The notes below the pieces were generated by a model, which was given only the letters and a program-made list of their open reading frames with translations, was not told where the DNA came from and did no database searches. This document shows positions 50,290 through 58,397 of a stretch of DNA of 64,000 bases, in pieces; the stretch's first letter is position 1, and each line of letters opens with the position of its first letter. A program made the position numbers and the translations under genes. Source of the DNA: Bremerella cremea (lineage in GTDB: Bacteria; Planctomycetota; Planctomycetia; Pirellulales; Pirellulaceae); assembly GCF_003335505.1 (NCBI RefSeq), contig NZ_QPEX01000046.1, forward strand, positions 1 through 64,000. Reading direction: 5' to 3'.

Positions 50290-51051
50290 GTGATTGTTCG
50301 ACCGTACCAATCGCCCAGCGGCGAATCACTTCTCTACCTGATCCCCCAGTCCGTCCACGCGGCACTTTCGGGCGACCTGGCATCGCACTGGGGTAACGGC
50401 GGTTTCCAGCCTCTCGTTCACCCCGAGGTGGTCTGGCCAGCGATCTTTCATCACGATGACGGCTGGATTCCCACCGACAACGCTCCGCCGATTGACGCCC
50501 AAACCAAGCGGCCGGTTTCGTTCCTCGATTCGCCAGCCGCCGACTCGCACGCCATCTGGACGAAATCAATCCAAGGGGCGGCTCGCATCAGCCCGTTTGC
50601 TCAGTACCTGATCGCTGAGCACTTCATGATGCTGCGCGAACACAGCCATTCTGCCGACTCAGAAGCAGGACGCACTTTTTTAAGCAAGTACGAAGAGCTT
50701 TGCGACACCTGGCGAGACCGCTGGGAAGAACGGCATCCTGCGTGTCACGAGGAAGAGGTTCAGCTAGCCCTCCGGCAACTTCGCTTCTTCGACTGGTTCA
50801 GCCTGTGGCTTTGCCTGGCCGAACGGACCGAACGTCATACGTTTGAGGAAACGCCGCAAGAGCTTCCCTTAACCGTCACGCCACAAAAAGAAGGCGAGTT
50901 CCTTATCGAGCCCTGGCCCTGGACCGTAGACGATGTGCATGTCGCGGTGGGTGGCTGGCTAGTCCCTGACCGAGACTACGACAACACCGACGACCTCCTG
51001 CGTGAAATGACCGATTGGAGACGGCTGAATTGGCGATTTGTTTCGAATTAG
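50290..51051 (+). CDS. DUF3891 family protein
   Basis: 253-residue protein matching the DUF3891 family in layout: HHDDGW in the first third (residues 53-58) and FFDWFSLWLCLAE in the second half. Several His and Asp residues (HHDD, EHFMMLREHSH) suggest a metal-bound helical domain, but the function is unknown. The start is GTG at 50290 with GGGAAAGG upstream. It faces the VIT-like gene tail to tail. Confidence 0.75.
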   Translation: MIVRPYQSPSGESLLYLIPQSVHAALSGDLASHWGNGGFQPLVHPEVVWPAIFHHDDGWIPTDNAPPIDAQTKRPVSFLDSPAADSHAIWTKSIQGAARISPFAQYLIAEHFMMLREHSHSADSEAGRTFLSKYEELCDTWRDRWEERHPACHEEEVQLALRQLRFFDWFSLWLCLAERTERHTFEETPQELPLTVTPQKEGEFLIEPWPWTVDDVHVAVGGWLVPDRDYDNTDDLLREMTDWRRLNWRFVSN

Positions 51052-51082
51052 CCAACCAGAAGATCTCATGCAAGCAAGGTCG

Positions 51083-51787
51083 CTAAGCCATCGAGACGCC
51101 AAACAGCTTGCCGATTAACGATGTGATCACCATCGCCACAATTCCCCAGAAAGCGACGCGCAACGCCCCTTTCCAGGGCGAAGCGCCGCCGGTCACTGCC
51201 GACAAAGCGCCCAGCCCGGCTAGGCTTAGCACGGTGGCAATAGCCACAAGTAGAACCACCAGCGATCGAGGTGCCAATGCAGCCACGGCAACCGGCAAAG
51301 CTGCCCCGATACTGAAGGACAGCGCGGAAGCCCAAGCCGCTTGGAGCGGACGGGCAACCATGTGCTCTGAGATTCCTAGCTCATCCCGCAAATGGGACTT
51401 GAGGGCATCGCTTTCCATCAACTGAGTCGCCACCTGACGAGCCAACTGAGGCTCTAAGCCACGCTGCACGTAGATCTCGGTCAACTCGGCCAGCTCACCT
51501 TCCGGATTCGTGGCAAGCTCTTCCTGCTCGCGCTGGGTGTCGGCCTCTTCAGTGTCGGCTTGAGAACTCACCGAGACATACTCCCCGGCCGCCATCGACA
51601 AAGCCCCTGAGGTCAGCCCAGCGACCCCAGCGAGAACGACCTGGTAATAATCGGCCTCCGCCGAAGCAACACCTACGATCAAACTGCCAACCGAGAGAAT
51701 GCCATCATTCGCGCCCAAAACGGCAGCCCGCAGCCAACCAATCCGATCTGCCCGGTGAAACTCGCGATGAACTGGCCTGGGACTCAT
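51083..51787 (-). CDS. VIT1/CCC1-type transmembrane protein
   Basis: 234-residue membrane protein of the vacuolar iron transporter/CCC1 family, with five predicted spans. The first span region GWLRAAVLGANDGILSVGSL and ALSMAAGEYVSVSSQADTE are the family marks; the Gly/Asp and the MAAGEY block line the transport path. The middle cytoplasmic part is Glu-rich (about 80-130), as in the metal-binding region of VIT1. Iron or manganese transport is expected from the family. The ATG at 51787 is preferred over a start nine codons upstream. Confidence 0.88.
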   Translation of the reverse strand: MSPRPVHREFHRADRIGWLRAAVLGANDGILSVGSLIVGVASAEADYYQVVLAGVAGLTSGALSMAAGEYVSVSSQADTEEADTQREQEELATNPEGELAELTEIYVQRGLEPQLARQVATQLMESDALKSHLRDELGISEHMVARPLQAAWASALSFSIGAALPVAVAALAPRSLVVLLVAIATVLSLAGLGALSAVTGGASPWKGALRVAFWGIVAMVITSLIGKLFGVSMA

Positions 51788-51896
51788 GACCGGTAGCCTT
51801 GCAAAAGAGGGCAAAACAAGCCTGGAAATACTGACGAAAGCGGACCCTATTATCGTGCGATTCGCCTACAGCACAGAAGCCCCGAGCGTTTTTTCC

Positions 51897-51930
51897 ATAA
51901 AAAAAAGCCCTGCACAGAGCAGGGCTTTTT
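51897..51930. terminator. Bidirectional-type terminator
   Basis: AAAAAAAAGCCCTGC / GCAGGGCTTTTT with an ACAGA loop has A and T runs on both sides. It lies 29 bases behind the small basic protein gene on the minus strand. Confidence 0.9.
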
Positions 51931-51958
51931 GAGATATTCATCCAGGCAATCCGGAAGA

Positions 51959-52165
51959 CTACTTCTTACCGTCTTCTTCCTTCACCTTCTTCTTCTTCTT
52001 CATCGAGATCTTCACGACCTTGGTCTTTGGCAGACCGATCGGCGAAGTGTTCTCGTCGTCGAAGGCGCCTTTGGCCTTCATCTGAGCGATACGTTCGCTA
52101 CGCTTCAGGACACTGCGGGTCGAAATACCACCCCGCTTCACTTTCAGGCTTTTATCGATGGTCAC
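51959..52165 (-). CDS. PVC-type small basic protein
   Basis: 68-residue, Lys/Arg-rich protein that starts MTIDKSLKVKRGG, continues RSVLKRSERIAQMKAKG and ends in a Lys block. It matches the small basic protein reported as a signature of the Planctomycetes-Verrucomicrobia-Chlamydiae superphylum. A nucleic-acid or ribosome-associated role has been suggested for the family; nothing more can be seen here. A terminator follows at once, and the kinase gene lies 156 bases upstream on the same strand. Confidence 0.85.
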   Translation of the reverse strand: MTIDKSLKVKRGGISTRSVLKRSERIAQMKAKGAFDDENTSPIGLPKTKVVKISMKKKKKVKEEDGKK

Positions 52166-52321
52166 GGCTACTCTCCTGATTTATGCGTTATCAGGCGGAA
52201 AATGGTATTCCGCCGGGTAAATAGTCGCTATGGCGATGGACTGAGGTCCAGGGGAAACGCATTATGATACCAGAGCCCAATAAGGCGTCAAGGCGTAACC
52301 GACCCGCCAAATGGGCCGTTT

Positions 52322-53200
52322 CTAGGCTTCCATTTTTTTGATTTTTTGCAGCCGGGCCAACAACTCGCGGGCCGATTCTGGCCGCAACCGGGGATCACGC
52401 TCGATGCACGACATGATCAACTCTCCCAGTTCAGGGTTGAGGCCTGGTCGCTTTTGCAAGATATCGCTCGGGGCCAGCGTATCGTGCGTTAACGCGTCTC
52501 GCCCAGTTCCTTCTAAGGCCGCCCAAGGCAACTCGTAAGCTAAAAGCCTGAAACCAGTTACCCCCAGCGAGAAGATATCGACTCGCTGATCGGTGGCCCG
52601 TCGACGGACAATCTCAGGAGCCATGTAATTGGGCGTACCGGTGCGATTGCCTGGGGCCATGAATTCAGGCTTGGCTGGCAGCGTGAGCCCAAAATCGATC
52701 AACTTGCACGACCGGCAATCAGGGGCGGCAATGAAATTGCGTGGGCAAATATCGCGATGAATGTAGCCTGCATCGTGAACACAGGCCAACGCATCGGCCA
52801 TTTGCCGCAACAAAATCAGTTGCTTCCCTTCCAGCATCGGGTCTCGATCGACAATCAGCGAATTTAGCCCTCGTCCATCCAAATACTCCATCAGCACGTA
52901 CTGCTGGCCCGTCGTGACCAAGCCGTGCTCGATCGTTCGCACGATACAAGGATGGGTCAGCGACATCGCAATCTCGCCTTCCTTGGGGCGCGTCATGCCG
53001 GTGAAGCGAGAATCAAAGAATTGCTGCTTCTCGAGATCGAGAACCTTGAGCCCTAGCGTTCGCCCGGTTGAATGCTCGCGAACCTTATAAAATTCGCTCA
53101 TCGTGCCTGAGACTGCTTCACGCAGGATCTCAAACCGCGAAGCGATATCAAGCTTGGGCTTGCCAGCAAAAAAGGAGGTGAACTTCTTCAGCAGACTCAT
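52322..53200 (-). CDS. Serine/threonine protein kinase
   Basis: 292-residue Hanks-type kinase without transmembrane or accessory domains. Visible are the ATP Lys (K52 in LGLKVL), the catalytic loop HRDICPRNF (H148-D150, N155), the DFG motif (LIDFGL, D169) and APE (194-196). The glycine-rich loop is poor (AVSGTMSEFYKV), but the core catalytic residues are intact, so activity is likely. It is small and soluble, unlike the many large membrane kinases of planctomycetes. No substrate is suggested by the neighbours. Confidence 0.9.
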   Translation of the reverse strand: MSLLKKFTSFFAGKPKLDIASRFEILREAVSGTMSEFYKVREHSTGRTLGLKVLDLEKQQFFDSRFTGMTRPKEGEIAMSLTHPCIVRTIEHGLVTTGQQYVLMEYLDGRGLNSLIVDRDPMLEGKQLILLRQMADALACVHDAGYIHRDICPRNFIAAPDCRSCKLIDFGLTLPAKPEFMAPGNRTGTPNYMAPEIVRRRATDQRVDIFSLGVTGFRLLAYELPWAALEGTGRDALTHDTLAPSDILQKRPGLNPELGELIMSCIERDPRLRPESARELLARLQKIKKMEA

Positions 53201-53438
53201 GGGGAGAAGGAACCCGTCATGAAGGGGAAAACCTGAAATGACAAATCAAATCTAGGCCCCTGAACGAGTTCCAGCGGACAAACGGGCGCAAGAATGCCCG
53301 ATTTTTGCCGCAGGAGATGTTTGCTGAGTTGTCTGTTCCGGTGCCTCTTCCCCCACTGTAAGCTGGCAGGTACCCGAAAACAAGGTCGTGCTTCCGTGCT
53401 TGTTTAACGAGAACTTAAGGAAAGAGGCGGTAAAACCA

Positions 53439-54293
53439 TTACTTACCGCAATAGTCAATCGACCGGGCAATTTCGAGTTTCAGCTTGTTGCGTGGGACAA
53501 TCCGATCGACGAAGCCGTGCTCAAGCAGGAATTCACTCGTCTGAAAACCTTCCGGCAGATCAATCCGAATGGTCGCTTTGATGGTACGCGGGCCTGCAAA
53601 CCCAACCAGGGCTTGAGGTTCCGCAAAGATCAAATCCCCCAGCGAGGCAAAGCTGGCCGCGACTCCACCCATCGTCGGGTTGGTCAAAACGGAGATAAAC
53701 AAGCCGCCCGCTTCATGAAACTTCGCCAAAGCGGCCGTCGTTTTGGCCATTTGCATCAGGGAGTAAATCCCTTCGTGCATCCGGGCACCACCACCAGAAC
53801 CACTAATGATGATCAACGGTAAGTCTTGGGCCGTGGCTCGCTCGATCAGGCGGGTTAGCTTTTCGCCAACGACGCTTCCCATGCTTCCCATGATAAAGGC
53901 GCTGTCCGTCACCCCGATGGCAACGCGGCGGGCACGAATCATGCCGGCCCCAGTCAAAGCGGCATCTCGCAGGCCGGTTCGCTTTTGCTCCGAGATAATC
54001 CGCTCGGCATAGGCTTTCTTATCTTTGAAGTTCAGGGGATCAAGCGAAGTCAGATCGGCATCCCACTCTTCAAACGTGCCGGTATCGAGAACCTGGTCGA
54101 TCCGCTGCTTGGCCGAGATGGTCCAATGATAGTCACATTCGGGACAGACACCCAAAAGCTGCTCGGCTTGTTTGCGGAAGATCACCGCCTGGCAGCCGGG
54201 ACAGCGTTGCCACAAACCTTCCGGCACACCTCGCTTCTTCGGCTTGCTGGTGTCTTCGCTTTGGGTTTCGATGTCTGACGTGACAGATGCCAT
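53439..54293 (-). CDS. accD: Acetyl-CoA carboxylase carboxyltransferase subunit beta
   Basis: 284-residue AccD, which with AccA moves the carboxyl group from biotin to acetyl-CoA in fatty acid synthesis. The N-terminal zinc ribbon has CPGC and CPEC pairs. The crotonase-like core includes SGSGGGARMHEGIYSLMQMAK and NPTMGGVAASFASLGD. I choose the ATG at 54293 because GAGG lies eight bases upstream and the length fits the family. ATGs at 54299 and 54398 are in frame, and the latter would overlap the preceding gene by 32 bases. accA is not in the window. Confidence 0.95.
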   Translation of the reverse strand: MASVTSDIETQSEDTSKPKKRGVPEGLWQRCPGCQAVIFRKQAEQLLGVCPECDYHWTISAKQRIDQVLDTGTFEEWDADLTSLDPLNFKDKKAYAERIISEQKRTGLRDAALTGAGMIRARRVAIGVTDSAFIMGSMGSVVGEKLTRLIERATAQDLPLIIISGSGGGARMHEGIYSLMQMAKTTAALAKFHEAGGLFISVLTNPTMGGVAASFASLGDLIFAEPQALVGFAGPRTIKATIRIDLPEGFQTSEFLLEHGFVDRIVPRNKLKLEIARSIDYCGK

Positions 54294-54366
54294 GCTCATT
54301 TCCTCGACGGGAGGTGATGTCGGAGAGGTAGCTTCCAAAGTGTTTGTCGGTAACTTTTGCGTAGAC

Positions 54367-54954
54367 TTAGACTTTGGAGACGACGGCGTTTTTTTCATAC
54401 TGGATGAGTTCCCACCATCCACATCGGCGTTCAGCTTCCCACAAATCACCGAATTCGGTTTGCAGGATCTCGCTGCGAATAATGGATGCCAGAGGTTCAG
54501 GGGCGACCACAATCACGTTGCCATCGCCTTTTTGATGCTTTTTCCATATCTTGTCTAGGGCGTTCTGCACACGCAAGCGCACCTCGCCCAAAGTCTCCCC
54601 TTGGGGGGGACAAACCGCCTCTGGGTTCTCTTGCCACAGACGATAGACGGTTGGCTGGTTTTGCTTGACCTCGGTGATCAGCTTTCCCTGCCACAATCCG
54701 GCATTCAAATTGGCCAGCGAATCCATCTGGCGAACCTTCATTCCAAGCGATTTGGCAAATGCTTCGGCGGTCTGGGCGCACGCCTGGCAAGGACCACAGT
54801 AGATCGCTTTGAAATCGAGTTCACGAAGTTCTTTGACCATTTCCGAGGCTTGGCGGCTTCCCTCTTCAGTTAAAGGGACCGCCAAACGGCTGCGAATACG
54901 ACCTTGAAAGTCATATTCGGTCTGCCCAGGTCTTACGAGCACTATGCGTAGCAT
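54367..54954 (-). CDS. Histidine-phosphatase-fold protein with lost active site
   Basis: 195-residue protein of the phosphoglycerate mutase/histidine phosphatase fold. The motif LVRHGQT reads LVRPGQT (P9 for the catalytic His). The second His in VVSHG-type sequence is Pro (VVAPEPLAS, P152), the Arg of the SPxxRAxQTA motif is Ala (CGPCQACAQTA), and the acid Glu is Asn (LANLNAGLWQG, N82). Only R8 is kept. Catalysis by the family mechanism looks impossible, so a binding or regulatory role is more likely. The ATG at 54954 fits the fold start. It lies between rpe and accD. Confidence 0.85.
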   Translation of the reverse strand: MLRIVLVRPGQTEYDFQGRIRSRLAVPLTEEGSRQASEMVKELRELDFKAIYCGPCQACAQTAEAFAKSLGMKVRQMDSLANLNAGLWQGKLITEVKQNQPTVYRLWQENPEAVCPPQGETLGEVRLRVQNALDKIWKKHQKGDGNVIVVAPEPLASIIRSEILQTEFGDLWEAERRCGWWELIQYEKNAVVSKV

Positions 54955-54971
54955 GGCAAAGCTGTTCTCAA

Positions 54972-55667
54972 TTAGTTCGAAACGTGCGCCGAACGATACA
55001 ATTCTTCGATCGCCGCTTTGTAATCCGATTGATTGAAAATCGCTGATCCTATTACCAGGAGGTCTGCCCCCGCTTCCGTGCAAGCCTGAACGGTTTCCAA
55101 GTTCACGCCCCCATCAACCTCCAAAAGAAGTTCCTTGGGGCCGGCTTTCCGTAGCATCTCAAGCTTCTCGATCGCTACCGGGTTGAACTTTTGTCCGCCG
55201 AATCCTGCATTCACACTCATAATGAGTATCAAGTCTGCGATTTCTAGGAAAGGCATCACGCGCTCGACCGGAATATCTGGGTTGATAGCAACGCCAGCAC
55301 CAGCACCAAGCTCCTTGACCTCTTGCAGAATCCGTGCGGTATCCTCCCCCGCAGCTTCCTCGTGGATGGTAATGATATCTGCGCCCGCCTCATAGAACTG
55401 TCGGACGTATTGGCCTGGATTCTCGATCATCAAATGGACATCGAGGGGAAGTTCCGTAAGCTTGCGAAACGCGGCAATAATCGGCATTCCGTAAGTCAAA
55501 TTAGGAACAAAGTTTCCGTCCATCACGTCCAAATGAAGTGCTTGCACGCCAGCAGCTTCCAGCTTCTGCACTTCTCCCCGCATATCGCTGTAGTCGCACG
55601 ATAGCACGGAGGGGAGGATGAGTGGCGCCTGTTGGCGGAGTCGCGCAAGATGCGAACGACGAGACAT
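54972..55667 (-). CDS. rpe: Ribulose-phosphate 3-epimerase
   Basis: 231-residue TIM-barrel enzyme that interconverts ribulose 5-phosphate and xylulose 5-phosphate in the pentose phosphate pathway. LPSVLSCDYSDM, HLDVMDGNFVPNLTYG and LPLDVHLMIENP carry the metal-binding and catalytic Asp/His residues. The MSVNPGFGGQKF motif reads MSVNAGFGGQKF (Pro to Ala), a small change near the phosphate site. VDGGVN is intact. It ends 17 bases ahead of the phosphatase-fold gene, so co-transcription is likely. Confidence 0.95.
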   Translation of the reverse strand: MSRRSHLARLRQQAPLILPSVLSCDYSDMRGEVQKLEAAGVQALHLDVMDGNFVPNLTYGMPIIAAFRKLTELPLDVHLMIENPGQYVRQFYEAGADIITIHEEAAGEDTARILQEVKELGAGAGVAINPDIPVERVMPFLEIADLILIMSVNAGFGGQKFNPVAIEKLEMLRKAGPKELLLEVDGGVNLETVQACTEAGADLLVIGSAIFNQSDYKAAIEELYRSAHVSN

Positions 55668-55885
55668 GCCAGACCTTGTTTCAGGGGAGGGATCACTTCA
55701 CCGGCTGGGTATTACATGCCCTGCTGGCCAGCAATCTTGGTATGAGATTGCGGAAGTGTTCTTAGAGGCAAATTTTGCCCCTCAAATTCATTGGGTCAGA
55801 TTATACATCCGAGGCTAGGGCTCGTCAGCCGCTAAAGCGTCCAATCTCCATAAGCCATTTCTCAGAAACACCTTACAACGGCATC

Positions 55886-56644
55886 TTAATCGTCTAAACT
55901 TTGCGGCTGAGGCAAATCATCGAGGGTCGTCAGCCCAAACAGCTGCAAAAAGCGCTCGGTGGTCGTGTAACGTTTGATCCGTTTCTCTTCAGGATCTGGC
56001 TGGACTCGCAGCAACCGACGCCGGACCAACTGGGTCAAAATCGGCCCACTTGGCTTGTTCCTCATTTCGTCGACTTCTTCCCGCGTCGCTCCCTGGTTGT
56101 AGGCCACCAGCGAAAGCACATCGATCGCAGGCTGCGAGAGCTTTGCTTCGCGCACTTTGCCATAAAATTTCTCGCGCAGCGGACGAAATTCGTTTCGCAG
56201 GCTCATGCGGTAGGTGTTGCCGACGGCGCTGATTTCGTAAGGGCAACCTTCCGCTTCGTATTTCCGGTTTAGCTGCGTGACTAGATCTTCGATCTCGTCT
56301 GGCTTCACCCCACGCATGACGGAAGCCGCTTTTTCGGCGGTCAGCTTGTCGTTCGAGGCATTCCCAACGAAAAGTAGGGCCTCCAGAATGGTGGTTGGCG
56401 AAAGCTCACACGGATCCTCAGCCACCGCCTCGTCGGCGAGACGCGAGATTGCCTCAGCTGTCGATTCCTCCTCGGTCTCCTCCCCCTCGGGCTGTGGCTC
56501 TTCCTCTTGAAAGGGAGAGGCCCGACCGGTCAGTGCCTCGGCATAGGTGGCTGACAAGCGGTCGAGGGAAAGTCCCCCATCATCGCCCGCGTCTTCAGCG
56601 AACATGGCAGAGAGATCGAATTGCTGTTCATCATCGTCGGTCAT
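55886..56644 (-). CDS. scpB: Segregation and condensation protein B with acidic N-terminus
   Basis: 252-residue ScpB, a kleisin-associated winged-helix subunit of the bacterial condensin. The conserved part runs from about residue 84 (TTILEALLFVGNA) to 240, with LSQPAIDVLSLVAYNQGATREEVDEMR, a hallmark of the family. The first 80 residues are Asp/Glu-rich and probably disordered. The ATG at 56644 is preferred over a GTG three codons upstream. scpA and smc are not nearby. Confidence 0.93.
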   Translation of the reverse strand: MTDDDEQQFDLSAMFAEDAGDDGGLSLDRLSATYAEALTGRASPFQEEEPQPEGEETEEESTAEAISRLADEAVAEDPCELSPTTILEALLFVGNASNDKLTAEKAASVMRGVKPDEIEDLVTQLNRKYEAEGCPYEISAVGNTYRMSLRNEFRPLREKFYGKVREAKLSQPAIDVLSLVAYNQGATREEVDEMRNKPSGPILTQLVRRRLLRVQPDPEEKRIKRYTTTERFLQLFGLTTLDDLPQPQSLDD

Positions 56645-56699
56645 AGAGGGCACTATATCGACCGCTGGGCCAGTCGCTCAAGCCGAATGCCAACACTTC

Positions 56700-56730
56700 G
56701 AAACAAACATGGCCACGCAAGCGTGGCCAT
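56700..56730 (-). terminator. Hairpin behind the epimerase gene
   Basis: A perfect inverted repeat ATGGCCACGC / GCGTGGCCAT lies 37 bases behind the epimerase stop on the minus strand, followed by GTTTGTTT. It is a likely terminator for the sugar gene group. Confidence 0.65.
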
Positions 56731-56764
56731 GAAGAGCAATCGAGTTGTGTATTAACGCCTGTAT

Positions 56765-57613
56765 TTACCAGCGTTTGGCGACTTCCTGCTTCATAAACGC
56801 CAGCCCATCTTTGGCGAGTTGCAGCTCGGTATCGAACATCTTCCGCCAAATTTTGGTGGCGGCAGCAATTTCAGGCAGAGCCAAGCCAAACGCTTCCACC
56901 ACCATCCAGCCGTCGTAGCCCACTTCCTTCAAGGCATCGAAATTCGTATCGAAATCGACGTGCCCGGTGCCTGGCGTGGCACGGTTGTTTTCCGAAATAT
57001 GCACGTGATGCAGCACGTCCGAGCAATCGCGAATTGCCTGGGCCATGTCCGATTCTTCGATATTGGAATGGAACGTGTCGTACATCACCTTGCAATTGGG
57101 ATGATTGACTTCCCGCACGAAGCGAGCCGAATCTTTGTGGACGTTCAGCAAGTAGCACTCAAAGCGATTGAGTGCCTCGACACCCAACATTACGTCGACG
57201 TTGCCAGCATATTCGGCAACCTGACGCATCGAATCGACACCCCACTTCCATTCGTCCTCCGTCGGACCGGCACCACTGAAATAGCCGATCGCCGAGTGAT
57301 AAGGCCCGACCAGCGTTTCCGCCCCCAGGGCAGCACAGCAATCGAGCGTTTTCTTGTTCAGCTCGACACCTTTAGCACGCACGGCAGCGTCGGGGCTGAT
57401 GGGGTTGTCTTCCTCGTTACGGACGGTCACGGCCGTACACTTCAGATCCATGGCCTTGATCTTTTCGCCGTACTTCGTCCATTTGTCGACGTCCAGATTG
57501 AACAGCGGAATCTCGACACCGTCAAAGCCTGCGGCCTTCAATTCTTCAATCACCGGCAACAAGCTATCGTCGGGATCGCCAGACCAAAGCAACAAGTTCA
57601 TGCCAAATTTCAT
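56765..57613 (-). CDS. Sugar epimerase of the D-tagatose/psicose 3-epimerase type
   Basis: 282-residue TIM-barrel protein of the sugar phosphate isomerase/epimerase superfamily. Metal ligands can be placed at E146 (LGVEALNRF), D179 (MYDTFHSN), H205 (HVHISENN) and E240 (MVVEAFG), the spacing of D-tagatose 3-epimerase. Ketose C3 epimerisation is the best guess; the actual sugar is unknown. The ATG at 57613 is chosen, since the barrel starts with MKFGMNLLLW. It lies behind a gene of unknown function and near a Gfo/Idh oxidoreductase. Confidence 0.88.
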   Translation of the reverse strand: MKFGMNLLLWSGDPDDSLLPVIEELKAAGFDGVEIPLFNLDVDKWTKYGEKIKAMDLKCTAVTVRNEEDNPISPDAAVRAKGVELNKKTLDCCAALGAETLVGPYHSAIGYFSGAGPTEDEWKWGVDSMRQVAEYAGNVDVMLGVEALNRFECYLLNVHKDSARFVREVNHPNCKVMYDTFHSNIEESDMAQAIRDCSDVLHHVHISENNRATPGTGHVDFDTNFDALKEVGYDGWMVVEAFGLALPEIAAATKIWRKMFDTELQLAKDGLAFMKQEVAKRW

Positions 57614-57656
57614 CGACGGGGTCTCCTGGTCAAACTGCAAGCGAGTAGAGGGGTAT

Positions 57657-58310
57657 TTACGTGGGGTGCTCGGTCAGCAAGGCCGCCGAGGAGGCCCGAA
57701 CTTCAAGGCGAAGCTCTGGCAGAAGCGACCGAAATGAATCCGGCAAAGCTCGTAGTTTGACGCGTTGCATGACCTGATTCAACCGGTAGAGCAGTTTTTC
57801 GTCGTCGGGATAGTCTTCTAAGAAACGGACTTCAACGAATCGCTCGATGAACCAATCTAGCCGGTCTGCTGGTCGCCCGGCAATCCGCTCGACCGTCTGT
57901 TGCACGCGTTCCCCGTCGACCTCGTTCATGGCTAAATAATAGGCATTTAGCTCTTCCGGATCGTCTTCCATCAGAACTGAATCCAAGAGCAACTCGACCA
58001 GGATATGCCCGAGAAAGCTAGGACGCAGGCCGCTATCTTTGCCGAGAAAATCGCGAATCCGCTTGGTGAAATCCCACTGCAAACGGTTAAATTCTTCGGT
58101 CTGATGAAACCAATCGTCGTCGGCGTGATGCTGCACAATCCCCGCCGCGATCTGGGCTTCAATGGGGTCGCTAGAGTCGACCAGTGGTGCAGCTTTCTTC
58201 GAGCGGCAACGGCATTTGCGATCAACAACATTCAACCAATCAGGCACCGCCGTGCCAGCTAAAAAGTAGGGGCGGTCGAGAAATGGTCTTCCATGGGCAA
58301 GGTAATTCAT
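57657..58310 (-). CDS. ACP phosphodiesterase-like protein (DUF479 type)
   Basis: 217-residue helical protein. The start MNYLAHGRPFLDRPYFLAG and the GIVQHHADDDWFHQTEEF motif resemble the acyl carrier protein phosphodiesterase (AcpH/DUF479) group, whose HD-like active site removes phosphopantetheine from ACP. A KCRCRSKK stretch interrupts the early part. Similarity is moderate, so the function is uncertain. It ends 43 bases ahead of the epimerase gene on the same strand. Confidence 0.65.
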   Translation of the reverse strand: MNYLAHGRPFLDRPYFLAGTAVPDWLNVVDRKCRCRSKKAAPLVDSSDPIEAQIAAGIVQHHADDDWFHQTEEFNRLQWDFTKRIRDFLGKDSGLRPSFLGHILVELLLDSVLMEDDPEELNAYYLAMNEVDGERVQQTVERIAGRPADRLDWFIERFVEVRFLEDYPDDEKLLYRLNQVMQRVKLRALPDSFRSLLPELRLEVRASSAALLTEHPT

Positions 58311-58334
58311 GCTTCTATCTTTGCCTGGAAACGC

Positions 58335-58366
58335 AAAAGGGAAAGGGCAATTGCTTACCCTTTCCC
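58335..58366 (-). terminator. Terminator behind the Gfo/Idh/MocA gene
   Basis: On the minus strand GGGAAAGGG / CCCTTTCCC around a ten-base loop is followed by TTTT. It lies about 30 bases behind the oxidoreductase stop. Confidence 0.8.
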
Positions 58367-58397
58367 TGCATTGGTTCGTATCTCGAAATGCGTTTAC

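Noticed and set aside
53282..53304. GGGC/GCCC hairpin followed by ATTTTT on the plus strand
   Set aside because: Stem is short and no rightward gene precedes it, so it is not called a terminator.
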